Shown here in pieces: positions 36,025-44,548 of a DNA stretch of 64,000 bases (position 1 is the stretch's first letter; each line of letters begins with the position of its first letter). The DNA comes from Nocardia nova. Its GTDB lineage: Bacteria; Actinomycetota; Actinomycetes; Mycobacteriales; Mycobacteriaceae. The DNA is taken from positions 151,612-215,611 of the forward strand of contig NZ_PSZE01000009.1 of assembly GCF_002933465.1 (NCBI RefSeq). The letters are read 5' to 3'. The position numbers and the translations under genes were made by a program. The notes under the pieces were generated by a model. That model did no database searches and was not told the DNA's origin. It saw only the letters and a program-made list of their open reading frames with translations.

Positions 36025-36858
36025 ATGTCGCAGTCTTCTGCCGCGTACCCGAGTCTGGTGCCGGTCGGGGTGGATACCGCTCGTGCCGGCATCGCGCGCG
36101 TCTACGATGCCGCCTTGAACGGCAAGGACAACTTCGAAGTCGACCGTGAAGTGCTCGCGCAGGTGCGTGCCGTAGCCCCACAGGTGAACGATCTGGCCTG
36201 GGCCAACCGGGATTTCCTGATCAGAGCGTGCCGATTCCTGGCCGCGCAGGCCGGGATCGACCAATACCTCGACCTGGGTTCGGGGCTGCCGACGGCGGAG
36301 AACACCCATCAGGTGGTGCAGCGGATCCGGCCCGAGGCCCGGGTGGTCTACGTCGACAACGATCCGATGATGCTGGCCTACGCACGGGCGCTGCTCGAGG
36401 CGAATTCGCAGACCAGCATCGTCGCCTGCGACATCTTCCGCCCGCACGAGGTGCTCACCGACCCGACCGTGCGCGACGAGCTGGACTTCTCCCGGCCGGT
36501 GGGGCTCTTTCAGATCGGGACGCTGCAGCACTATCTCGATGACGACGCCTGGGCCTTGATGCAGACCTATATCGACGCGCTGCCCTCCGGTTCGTATGTG
36601 GCGATCGCGCATTTCTACGATCCGGAGGAATCCGGTCCGAGCGAACTCGCCCGCAAAATGGAGGACAAGTTCGTCCACAGTCCGATGGGCAGCGGGCGTT
36701 TTCGTACCCGCGCGGAGATTCAAGCCCTGTTCGGCGGCTTGGAGATGGTCGAACCGGGGCTCGTGCTGTGCGACGACTGGTGGCCGGACGGCCCGCGACT
36801 CACACCGCTGTCGGATGTGCGCCGGTGCATCGTGGGCGGAGTCGGCCGCAAGCCCTGA
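36025..36858 (+). CDS. SAM-dependent methyltransferase, DUF574 family
   Basis: A 277-residue protein of the actinobacterial S-adenosyl methyltransferase family (PF04672): GVDTARAGIARVYDAALNGKDNFEVDRE at the N-terminus, QYLDLGSGLPTAENTHQV as SAM motif, VVYVDNDPMMLAYARALL, and FDPEESGPS-like acceptor loop. These proteins are numerous in Streptomyces and Nocardia and their substrates are unknown. ATG 36025 follows GGGGAG. Confidence 0.9.
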   Translation: MSQSSAAYPSLVPVGVDTARAGIARVYDAALNGKDNFEVDREVLAQVRAVAPQVNDLAWANRDFLIRACRFLAAQAGIDQYLDLGSGLPTAENTHQVVQRIRPEARVVYVDNDPMMLAYARALLEANSQTSIVACDIFRPHEVLTDPTVRDELDFSRPVGLFQIGTLQHYLDDDAWALMQTYIDALPSGSYVAIAHFYDPEESGPSELARKMEDKFVHSPMGSGRFRTRAEIQALFGGLEMVEPGLVLCDDWWPDGPRLTPLSDVRRCIVGGVGRKP

Positions 36859-36859
36859 C

Positions 36860-37864
36860 TCAGTACGCCCGCGCGAGTGCGCTCGGGGTGATGCCGTGAT
36901 GCAGTTCGGCCACGTCCGGATGGGCCCGGATGCGCGATTTCCAGGCGTTGCGGCCGTAGGTGTCGAAGATCGGGTTGTCCGGGTCGGCGGTGACTCCGCG
37001 TGCGGCCGCGGCCAATTCCGGTGGCAGCGGTAGCAGCGGTATCCGGGCATCCAGCGCCGGATTCAGGAAGTACGGGATGGAGATGCGGTCGGTGCCCGGC
37101 TCCGGAGCGAGCACGCGGTGGCGGGTGGCACGCAGATAGCCGCCAGTGGCCACCTCGAGCAGCTCGCCGATGTTCACGATGAAGGCGCCCGGTAGCGGCG
37201 GCGCGTCCACCCATTCGCCGGGCGACAGCTCCACCTGCAGGCCGTGCGAATCCGGTTCCACCAGCAACAGGGTGAGCACACCGGAATCCTTGTGCGCGCC
37301 GACGCCCTGGGGATTGTCCGGGTTACCGGGGTAGCGCACCACCTTGATCAGCGTGGCCGGCCGGTCCGCGAAGGCCGGATCGAAGAAGTCCTCCGACGCG
37401 CCCAGTGCGGCGGCCCAGTGCCGTAGCAGGGCACGTCCGACTCGCGCGAGGGATTCGTCCCAATCATGCAGTGCGGGACGAAGTTCCGGAAGCGCCGTCG
37501 GCCACAGGTTGGGTCCCTGCAGTCGCCAGTATCCCTCCGCCCCGGCGATCGCCTCGGCCTCCGGCCCGATATCGATCTGCTCACGCCAGTCGACCAGGCC
37601 GTTGGTCAGCTCGCCGCCGAGTCGCGAATAGCCGCGGAACTGCGGACTGCGTAACTGGCTGATCTCCTGTTTGGCCGCCTCCGGCAGTGCGAAGAACCGC
37701 CGGGCCAAGGCGAGGAGTTCGGTGCCGCGCTCGGGCGCGACGCCGTGACCGGTGAGATAGAAGAACCCGAATTCGTGTGTGGCCGCCCGCAATTCGACCT
37801 GAAACCGCTGCGGATCGGAATCCGCGCTCGCCAGATCGAGTACCGGGAGTACGCGCTCGGTCAT
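36860..37864 (-). CDS. 2-oxoglutarate/Fe(II) dioxygenase (isopenicillin N synthase family)
   Basis: A 334-residue non-haem iron oxygenase. The N-terminal DIOX_N segment is VLPVLDLASADSD, HEFGFFYLTGHGV; the jelly-roll core has the iron ligands in GVGAHKDSGVLTLL (HxD) and ATRHRV (His), with a distal RxS (RISIPYF) for 2-oxoglutarate. The ATG at 37864 is preceded by GGAGG at 4 nt. It is divergent from an orphan SsuA/TauA-like solute-binding lipoprotein, which suggests but does not prove sulphonate or related use. Confidence 0.9.
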   Translation of the reverse strand: MTERVLPVLDLASADSDPQRFQVELRAATHEFGFFYLTGHGVAPERGTELLALARRFFALPEAAKQEISQLRSPQFRGYSRLGGELTNGLVDWREQIDIGPEAEAIAGAEGYWRLQGPNLWPTALPELRPALHDWDESLARVGRALLRHWAAALGASEDFFDPAFADRPATLIKVVRYPGNPDNPQGVGAHKDSGVLTLLLVEPDSHGLQVELSPGEWVDAPPLPGAFIVNIGELLEVATGGYLRATRHRVLAPEPGTDRISIPYFLNPALDARIPLLPLPPELAAAARGVTADPDNPIFDTYGRNAWKSRIRAHPDVAELHHGITPSALARAY

Positions 37865-38105
37865 CGCACCTCCTTATCCTCGGGGTCATCGCAAGATCTA
37901 CCGCATTCGCGCCGTGTCCGAAAGGGTTCGACTCGGACGGAACTCAACTGTCCCGCAGGATGTGTACCCAAGGTGATCGACGCGTATTTTCGGCGACCGA
38001 ATCGTCGTGATTCAAAGGGGAGGCTTGGCAATTCGCAACACCTAGGCTCGGCCGAGCCGACGCGCACCACCGTGCCGTCGTGCGCAGTGTCGAGAGGAAT
38101 TCCTG

Positions 38106-39149
38106 ATGTCCGGACGTATCCGCGCCGCACTATCCGTCTTCGCAGCCGGTACGGCTGCCGCTGTGCTACTGACCGCCTGCGGCAGCGGAGGATCCGCCCA
38201 CACGGAGAACGGGGTGACCTCGCTTCGGTACCTGGGCTGGACCGATCGGGTCACGCTTCCGGAACTCGCGGAGAACCTCGGATTCTTCGACGGCACGATC
38301 AAACTGGACTACGTCGGCAACACCATCAGCGGGCCGCAGGAAATCCAGACCGCCGCGACCGGGCAGGTCGACTTCGGCGGGGCCTTCGCCGGTGCGGTCG
38401 CCAAGCTGGCCGGTGCCGGGGCGCCCATCACCGCGGTGGTCAACTACTACGGGTCGGACGAGAAGTCCTTCCAGGGCTATTACACGCTCGACAACAGCCC
38501 GATTCACTCGGCCGCGGATCTGGTCGGCAAGAAGGTCGGCGTGAATACGCTCGGTGGCCAGAACGAGGCCGATATCCACGATGCGCTGAAGAAGGCCGGA
38601 CTGAGTGTCGACCAGATCAAATCGGTGCAATTGGTGGCGCTGCCGCCGCCGAATATCGAACAGGCGCTGCGTCAGGGACAGATCGACGCCGCGGCATTGA
38701 ACGGCCAGTTCCAGCAGCGTGCGGTGGCCAACGGGGGAGTGCGTCCGATCTTCACCGAACTCGACGAATACGGCGGTCCGATCAACGGCGGGCCCTACGT
38801 CTTCCGCAACGATTTCATCGCGAAGAACCCCGATGTGGTCCGCACCTTCACCACCGGCGTCGCGAAGGCGATCGAATGGGAGCGCAGCACGCCGCGCGAT
38901 CAGGTGATCGCGAAATTCACCGACATCATCAACGCCCGGCATCGCACGGGAGAGGACACCTCGACGCTGAAATACTGGCTTTCAGTTGGTGTTCCGGCGC
39001 GCTACGGCACGTTGTCGGACGAGGATTTCACCCGCTGGCAGAGCTGGCTCGAGGACACCGGGGCCATCGATCACAAGCTGGATCCGAGCAAGTTCTACAC
39101 GAACAAGTTCAACTCGCTGCTGCAGTCGTCGGACGCTTCCGGGAAGTAG
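38106..39149 (+). CDS. ABC transporter solute-binding lipoprotein (SsuA/TauA-like)
   Basis: A 347-residue lipoprotein. The signal peptide ends in the lipobox LLTAC. The domain follows the NMT1/SsuA pattern: FFDGTIKLDYVGNTISGPQEIQTAATGQVDFGGAF, DLVGKKVGVNTLGGQNEADIHDALKKAGL, and LPPPNIEQALRQGQIDAAA. Members bind sulphonates, nitrate, thiamine precursors or similar. No permease or ATPase gene is nearby, so it is an orphan or works with a distant transporter. Confidence 0.88.
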   Translation: MSGRIRAALSVFAAGTAAAVLLTACGSGGSAHTENGVTSLRYLGWTDRVTLPELAENLGFFDGTIKLDYVGNTISGPQEIQTAATGQVDFGGAFAGAVAKLAGAGAPITAVVNYYGSDEKSFQGYYTLDNSPIHSAADLVGKKVGVNTLGGQNEADIHDALKKAGLSVDQIKSVQLVALPPPNIEQALRQGQIDAAALNGQFQQRAVANGGVRPIFTELDEYGGPINGGPYVFRNDFIAKNPDVVRTFTTGVAKAIEWERSTPRDQVIAKFTDIINARHRTGEDTSTLKYWLSVGVPARYGTLSDEDFTRWQSWLEDTGAIDHKLDPSKFYTNKFNSLLQSSDASGK

Positions 39150-39224
39150 CGCTCGCGGGCGTCCTGCCACGGCGGCGAGCCGGGAGCGGCGAGCCGACCC
39201 GTCGGTACGGCATCATCGGTGCCC

Positions 39225-40493
39225 ATGAGCGACTCCGTATCCACCGGCGGCGCCCGCGGCCCGGCGCACCGCCTCATCCGAATGACCGGCCGGGACCCCG
39301 ACGAACCGGGGCGCGTGTCCTCACCCCTGGAGCTGCTGTTCGACCTGACCTTCGTGGTCGCGGTCGGCGCCGCGGCGTCGTATTTCGCCGAGATGGTGGC
39401 CGACGGGCATGCTGGCAAGGCGGTGCTCGCCTTCGTGCTCGCGATGTTCGCGATCGTCAACGCCTGGATCAATTTCAGCTGGTTCGCCTCCGCGTTCGAC
39501 ACCGACGACTGGCTGTACCGCGTGCTCACCATGGTGGTGATGATCGGCGTCGTGGTCTTCGCCCTCGGCTTGCCCGCGATGTTCCATTCGGTCGACGTGG
39601 GCGATCACCTCGATGTGCGGTTGATGGTCATCGGCTACATCCTGATGCGGATCGCGATGGTGCTGCAGTGGTGGCGCGCCGGGCGGGAGTCGCCCTCCTT
39701 CCGGCATGTCGGTTACGGGAGCATCCGATGGACGATCATCGCCCAAATCGGCTGGGTGATCATCGGATTCGTGCACATGCCGCTGCTCGTGGCAGGGGTG
39801 GGATGTCTACTGCTCGGCACGCTGGAATTGCTCGTACCGGTGCTGACGCAGGGCCGCGCGAGCGGTACCCCGTGGCATCCGCACCACGTGGCCGAACGCT
39901 ACAGCTTGTTCGCCATCATCGCGCTCGGTGAGGGCGTGGTCGGCACGGTCGCCTCCTCGGGCGGGCTGCTCGGCGGCAGCGACGGTGGGCAGTGGAGTGC
40001 CGATGCGATCGCGATCGTGGTCGCCGGCGTGGGCCTGACCTTCGGCATGTGGTGGGTGTACTTCACCACCCCGTTCGGCGAGATCCTCGTGCACCGCCGC
40101 AACCGCGGCTATCTGTTCGGTTACGGCCACATCCCGCTCTACATGGGTATTGCCGGCGCGGGCGCCGGCCTGCACGTCGCGGGGCTGTCGCTCGAGCACC
40201 ACTCCCATATCGGCCCGGTCGCGGTGGTCCTGGCACTGGCTCTCCCGGTGGGCGTGTACCTGCTGATGGTCTATCTGCTGCACACCCTGCTGTTGTCGGC
40301 CCCCGACCCGTTTCACATCCTGCTGCTCACCCTCACGGCCGTGGCACTGGCCGTCGCGGTGATCCTGGCCGCGCTGGGAGTCTCGATCGCCGTGTGCCTA
40401 CTGGTGGTGATGACCTCCCCCTTCATCACTGTGATCGGCTACGAAACAATCGGCTATCGGCACCAGCGCGAGATGCTGGCGAATCTGGAGTGA
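39225..40493 (+). CDS. LtrA-family membrane protein
   Basis: A 422-residue polytopic protein with about ten hydrophobic segments. The LtrA start ELLFDLTFVVAVGAAA is present, as are the conserved WHPHHVAERYSLFAIIALGEGVVG and FGMWWVYFTTP. The biochemical role of LtrA proteins is unknown. ATG 39225 (or the in-frame GTG 39219) has no clear ribosome site. A second, partial LtrA lies at the start of the window. Confidence 0.9.
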   Translation: MSDSVSTGGARGPAHRLIRMTGRDPDEPGRVSSPLELLFDLTFVVAVGAAASYFAEMVADGHAGKAVLAFVLAMFAIVNAWINFSWFASAFDTDDWLYRVLTMVVMIGVVVFALGLPAMFHSVDVGDHLDVRLMVIGYILMRIAMVLQWWRAGRESPSFRHVGYGSIRWTIIAQIGWVIIGFVHMPLLVAGVGCLLLGTLELLVPVLTQGRASGTPWHPHHVAERYSLFAIIALGEGVVGTVASSGGLLGGSDGGQWSADAIAIVVAGVGLTFGMWWVYFTTPFGEILVHRRNRGYLFGYGHIPLYMGIAGAGAGLHVAGLSLEHHSHIGPVAVVLALALPVGVYLLMVYLLHTLLLSAPDPFHILLLTLTAVALAVAVILAALGVSIAVCLLVVMTSPFITVIGYETIGYRHQREMLANLE

Positions 40494-40558
40494 GAAAGCC
40501 CCTGGAGTACTGCCCGCTGTCCGATGTCGGACAGGTGCGAGCGAGCCCGTCAGCGTGC

Positions 40559-40822
40559 CTATCGAGGACCTGGCGACCAGTACGGCGTCCGATCCGGCGG
40601 CTGCTGCGCGGAATGCTGCTGCGGCGGGCTCCACAGCGGGACGTCCTGGTTCTGCGGGGGAGTCCACATCGGCAGATCCTGGTGCTGCGACGCCTCCGGA
40701 GCGGAACCTCCCTGCCGCCGCCCCGGCGCCTTCACCAGACTGACGATCAACAGAACCGCTCCCGCGATGAGAATGATGATCCCCAGGATCACCATCAAGC
40801 CGATGAGTGCCACCACGACCAA
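40559..40822 (-). CDS. Small membrane protein
   Basis: An 87-residue protein: one long N-terminal transmembrane helix (ALIGLMVILGIIILIAGAVLLIVSL) followed by a proline- and glutamine-rich hydrophilic tail (QDLPMWTPPQNQDVPLWSPPQ). The PxWxPPQ repeat recurs three times. It starts with TTG 40822 or GTG 40816; no strong ribosome site. No family is recognised. Confidence 0.55.
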   Translation of the reverse strand: MVVVALIGLMVILGIIILIAGAVLLIVSLVKAPGRRQGGSAPEASQHQDLPMWTPPQNQDVPLWSPPQQHSAQQPPDRTPYWSPGPR

Positions 40823-40844
40823 AGTTGTAGCACAAGGTTTTCCG

Positions 40845-40973
40845 GTGGTCCCGGAAATGGGAAGGCAGCTCGCCCGGAGGATCGGGCGGTGGGCGGCCCT
40901 TGATACCTACGAGCACTACATCCGCAAGACCGACGATTTCGACGCGGTGCGCCGGTCGATGGGCGACGACTGA
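40845..40973 (+). CDS. Possible 42-residue hypothetical protein
   Basis: From GTG 40845 (AAGG 7 nt upstream) the frame encodes a basic helix (GRQLARRIGRW) and an acidic tail ending DDFDAVRRSMGDD. Codon bias is good. It is short and unrecognised, so it may be an artefact. Confidence 0.3.
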   Translation: MVPEMGRQLARRIGRWAALDTYEHYIRKTDDFDAVRRSMGDD

Positions 40974-41037
40974 GCTGCCGTGCTGCCATTTGCTGCCTCG
41001 GCGGGTGTTGATCGCTTCGGACGTGAAGGGTAAAGCA

Positions 41038-41074
41038 AGAGGCCCCTGACCATGTGTACTGATCAGGGGCCTCT
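41038..41074 (-). terminator. Terminator of tRNA-Pro
   Basis: AGAGGCCCCTGA and TCAGGGGCCTCT form a perfect 12-bp stem just downstream of the tRNA, followed on the minus strand by TTGCTTT. Confidence 0.8.
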
Positions 41075-41093
41075 GCCGTGTCTCCACACACGA

Positions 41094-41168
<75 letters not shown>

Positions 41169-41224
41169 TGAGTTGAGCCTGTCGTAGCTTACAGCAGGGG
41201 GTGGCGGATCATTAAATCCGCTGT

Positions 41225-42829
41225 TCAGCGGGCGGGGAGGGGGCGGATGGTGGAGAGGATGCGCTTGGCGGTTTCCTTGTCCACGGACCTGTCGACGCCG
41301 GTGTCGGCGGCGACGGTCATGACGAAATTTCCGTTTTCGCTGGGGAAGGCGAACGTGTAGACCGCGAAGGTCGTGGCGCAGCCGGGGGCAGGCGGCGGCG
41401 CGCTGCCGGTGGTCTCCACGAGGGCGCCGTGCAGCTGCCCGTCCAGCGAGACCATCGGCTCGGCGGGTGCCGGGGCGGCGACGGTGGCGTTCGACCAGCC
41501 GAACTTGGCCATCCGGGCCCCGACATCGGCGGCGGCCGCGGCCGGGTCCGTCTGGGGGGACATGGTAAGGAAGGCGTTGGTCCGGGTGTAGTTCGGGCAG
41601 TAGTTCTTGCCGTCCTGGGCCAGGCCGGCGATTTCCAGCGGATTCGAACCGGAACCCCAGGCAGCGGTGCCGACCGGATCGACCTTCCACTCCGGAGGCG
41701 CGTCGTAGGCCGCACCACGATCGAGGATCTCGACGACTTGATAGCCGGGAACCATCGGCGGGGGCGCGGCGCCGTGCTGCGGTTTCGGAGCCGTCTGCTG
41801 CGGGCGCGACGGCGGTGGCGGAGGCTGGTTTTCGCTACTGAGCGCGCTTACCATGGAAGGCTTCCCGGAGCCCCCGGCGGCCGATGAGTCGGAATGCCGG
41901 CTCGCGACGATCGCTACGGTCGCGCCGACCGCCACGACGACCAGCACCCCGACTCCGCTGAGCAGCAGAGCTTTCCGCCGCCGTCGCCGTTGTTCGGATA
42001 CCTGCGGCAGCGCGGTGTGCGGGTGCTGGGCCGTCGGCGGCCCCCAGGACACCTGTGGCGGTGCGGGGCGGGATCCGACGCCCAATTGCCACTCGGGCTC
42101 GGGGCGACCGTTGCCCAGTGGTGCCGAGAACTGTTGTGGTGAAGGGATATTCGCGCCCGATGCCGAGCTGCCCGCCCACTGTGGCGCCCCGGGCTGCGCG
42201 CCGAAGGCCGTAGTTGGCGCATCGGCTCCACCGGGCCCCGTAGGTGCACCGGAGTTCCACTGCCCGCCGACAGGATTCGGGCCGTGCGGTCCGCCGGGTC
42301 CGCCCGGGGGGCCGAAACCGTGCGGTGGTGGAGCGAAGCCCGACGGAGCGCCCGGCGAGGTGGGTGCAGAGCCCAGTGGATCGGCAGGAGGGTGGGGCAC
42401 CGGCCCCTCGGTGCCGATCTGCCGTGTCTCGAAAGCCGCGGGGGCACCGGGATTCAGCTGACCGTTCCCGGGACCCGGCCCGGCATTCGGGCCACGGGAA
42501 GCGTCTCCGCTCGCGCCGCCCTGTGGCGACCACGGACGGCCCGGAGCGGAATTCCCTCCGGCGGTATCGTTCCCGTCGAACAGCGATCCGGGTGACCGGG
42601 CCGCGTCCGGCGCCGCGGGCCGCGCGGGAGAGCCGGGTCGTGCAGGATCGGCTGTATTGCCGGGAGCGGTGGGAATCGACCCCGGCCGCGCCCACGGAGA
42701 CCCTTGCGGCACAGGGAAATTCGCACCCGGCACCCGCCGGATCGCCAGCGTCGGCGGGGTCTCGTTCGAGTCGGGAGTGGGTTCTCGTCTCGCGGTCGGA
42801 TCGTCGTTCCGCTCGAACCCACTGTTCAC
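41225..42829 (-). CDS. Proline-rich single-pass membrane protein
   Basis: A 534-residue protein. The first 290 residues are cytoplasmic, low complexity and rich in Pro, Gly and Ala. One transmembrane helix (ALLLSGVGVLVVVAVGATVAIVA) follows a QRRRRRKA stop-transfer block. The C-terminal 200 residues face outward and hold a compact domain with three cysteines (KNYCPNYTRTNAF, PGCATTFAVYTFAFPSENGNF). The build resembles mycobacterial membrane proteins of unknown role. GTG 42829 follows AGGGG by 7 nt. Confidence 0.75.
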   Translation of the reverse strand: MNSGFERNDDPTARREPTPDSNETPPTLAIRRVPGANFPVPQGSPWARPGSIPTAPGNTADPARPGSPARPAAPDAARSPGSLFDGNDTAGGNSAPGRPWSPQGGASGDASRGPNAGPGPGNGQLNPGAPAAFETRQIGTEGPVPHPPADPLGSAPTSPGAPSGFAPPPHGFGPPGGPGGPHGPNPVGGQWNSGAPTGPGGADAPTTAFGAQPGAPQWAGSSASGANIPSPQQFSAPLGNGRPEPEWQLGVGSRPAPPQVSWGPPTAQHPHTALPQVSEQRRRRRKALLLSGVGVLVVVAVGATVAIVASRHSDSSAAGGSGKPSMVSALSSENQPPPPPSRPQQTAPKPQHGAAPPPMVPGYQVVEILDRGAAYDAPPEWKVDPVGTAAWGSGSNPLEIAGLAQDGKNYCPNYTRTNAFLTMSPQTDPAAAAADVGARMAKFGWSNATVAAPAPAEPMVSLDGQLHGALVETTGSAPPPAPGCATTFAVYTFAFPSENGNFVMTVAADTGVDRSVDKETAKRILSTIRPLPAR

Positions 42830-42869
42830 CGTGTAACCCCTGCCTGATGTCGTGCCTCGGCACGCCACC

Positions 42870-43856
42870 CTAGCGCGCCACGACCTCCGATTCCGAGACG
42901 CCATGGCCACTGTCGGTGATGGGGCCTTTCGGCGGTGCGGCCACGAGCGTCAGCAAGGTCGCTTCGGGGCGGCAGCAGAAGCGGTACGGTGCCCACGGCG
43001 AGGTACCCAGGCCCGCGGACACGTGCAGTCGCGTATGCGCACCCCAGCGCGACGGGCCCTTCACCCGGGACCGATCGATACCGCAGTTGGTGACCAGCGC
43101 GCCGAAGCCCGGCAGGCACAGCTGCCCGCCGTGGGTGTGGCCCGCCAGCACGAGGTCGTACCCGTCGCCGGCGAACCGGTCGAGCACCCGGGGTTCGGGC
43201 GAATGGGTGAGTCCGATGCTCAGATCGGCCAGGGGGTTCGGCGAGCCGGCGACGGTGTCGTACCGGTCGCGGGACAGGTGCGGATCGTCGACACCGGCGG
43301 TGGAGATCTTGATTCCGGCGACCTCGAGATCGCGCCGCACATGGGTCAGATCCAGCCAGCCGCGTTCGGTGAACGCCGCGCGCAGATCCTGCCAGGGCAA
43401 CGGATCGCCGTGCACCCGCTTGTGGTTCTTGTCGAAGTACTTGAGCGGATTCTTCGGAACCGGCGCGAAATAGTCGTTGCTGCCGAAGACGAAGATGCCC
43501 GGACGGGAGAGCAACGCCGTCAGCGACTGCACCACCGCGGGCACCGCCTTCGGATGCGCGAGGTTGTCGCCGGTGTTGACGACCAGGTCCGGTTCCAGAG
43601 CCGCGAGTTCGCGAACCCAGGCCTGTTTGAGTTTCTGGCCGGGCGTCATGTGCAGGTCGCTGATGTGCAGCACACGCAGGTTCGACGAGCCCGGCTGCAG
43701 CACCGGCATCGTGGCCTCGCGCAGGACGAAGGCATTGCGTTCGATCAGCGAGGCATAGCCGATTCCGGCCACTGCGGTACCGGCGGCCGCGGCGGCGACC
43801 TTAGCTCCGGAGCCCAGCGCTGCTCGTCGAAGTGCGGGGGACGAGAATACGGGCAT
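42870..43856 (-). CDS. Metallophosphoesterase (Rv3683-like)
   Basis: A 328-residue calcineurin-like phosphoesterase. The metal motifs are RVLHISDLHMTPGQ, LVVNTGDNLAHPKAV, VFGSNDYF (GNHD position), and DLVLAGHTHGGQLCLP. A short hydrophobic N-terminal segment suggests membrane association. The start at 43856 is preferred over 43955 because the extra upstream residues show no coding signal. It opens the block that is collinear with the M. tuberculosis Rv3683-Rv3661 region. Confidence 0.9.
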   Translation of the reverse strand: MPVFSSPALRRAALGSGAKVAAAAAGTAVAGIGYASLIERNAFVLREATMPVLQPGSSNLRVLHISDLHMTPGQKLKQAWVRELAALEPDLVVNTGDNLAHPKAVPAVVQSLTALLSRPGIFVFGSNDYFAPVPKNPLKYFDKNHKRVHGDPLPWQDLRAAFTERGWLDLTHVRRDLEVAGIKISTAGVDDPHLSRDRYDTVAGSPNPLADLSIGLTHSPEPRVLDRFAGDGYDLVLAGHTHGGQLCLPGFGALVTNCGIDRSRVKGPSRWGAHTRLHVSAGLGTSPWAPYRFCCRPEATLLTLVAAPPKGPITDSGHGVSESEVVAR

Positions 43857-44003
43857 CAGCCCAGAATAGGCGACCAGTGTGACGAATACCGAGTGTGATT
43901 CCGCACAGGCATCCGGATTGTCGGGCGATGTCGGGCCCGTTGCCCTACTCGACACGCGGAAATGCGGTGTGAGGGCCCGCCCGCAACGGCTAGCGTGTGG
44001 CGC

Positions 44004-44468
44004 ATGTCGGAACTCAAATCGAAGTTGCGCGCCGATCTGACCGCGGCGATGAAGGCCAAGGACACATTGCGCCTCAGCACGCTGCGCATGCTGCTGGCGG
44101 CCGTGCAGAACGCCGAGGTCGCCGGCGCCGAGGCCAAGGAGCTGTCCGATGCCGAGGTGATCGCGGTCCTCAGTAAGGAGGCCAAGAAGCGCAACGAGGC
44201 GGCCGTCGTCTACGAACAGAACGGTCGCGGCGAGCTGGCCGCCAACGAGCGCGCCGAGCAGGAGATCATCGACGAATATCTGCCGACCCCGCTCACCGAG
44301 GCCGAAGTCGCCGATCTCGCCGATACCGCCATCGCCGACGTGGCCGAACAGCTGGGGGAGCGCCCGGGCATGAAGCAGATGGGCCAGGTCATGAAGGTCG
44401 CGACGGCGCTGGCCGCGGGCCGGGCGGACGGTTCGCGGATCTCGGCCGCGGTCCGGGCCCGGCTGTAG
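44004..44468 (+). CDS. GatB/YqeY domain protein
   Basis: A 154-residue YqeY-type protein: SELKSKLRADLTAAMKAKDTLRLSTLRMLLAAVQNAEV at the N-terminus and EAKKRNEAAVVYEQNGRGELAANERAEQEIIDEYLP. It resembles the tail domain of GatB and may bind tRNA, but its role is unknown. The TAGCGT hexamer 14-9 bp before the ATG and the lack of a ribosome site suggest a leaderless transcript. Confidence 0.9.
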   Translation: MSELKSKLRADLTAAMKAKDTLRLSTLRMLLAAVQNAEVAGAEAKELSDAEVIAVLSKEAKKRNEAAVVYEQNGRGELAANERAEQEIIDEYLPTPLTEAEVADLADTAIADVAEQLGERPGMKQMGQVMKVATALAAGRADGSRISAAVRARL

Positions 44469-44500
44469 TACCGAGGCTGTAGTCCCGAGCCCGGACGAAG

Positions 44501-44541
44501 CGAGAGGCCGGCGAATGTGTCCTACATTCGCCGGCCTCTCG
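44501..44541. terminator. Bidirectional terminator between YqeY gene and ponA2
   Basis: CGAGAGGCCGGCGAATGT and its exact complement form an 18-bp perfect stem around a 5-nt loop, between the two convergent genes. Confidence 0.85.
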
Positions 44542-44548
44542 CGTTCCG

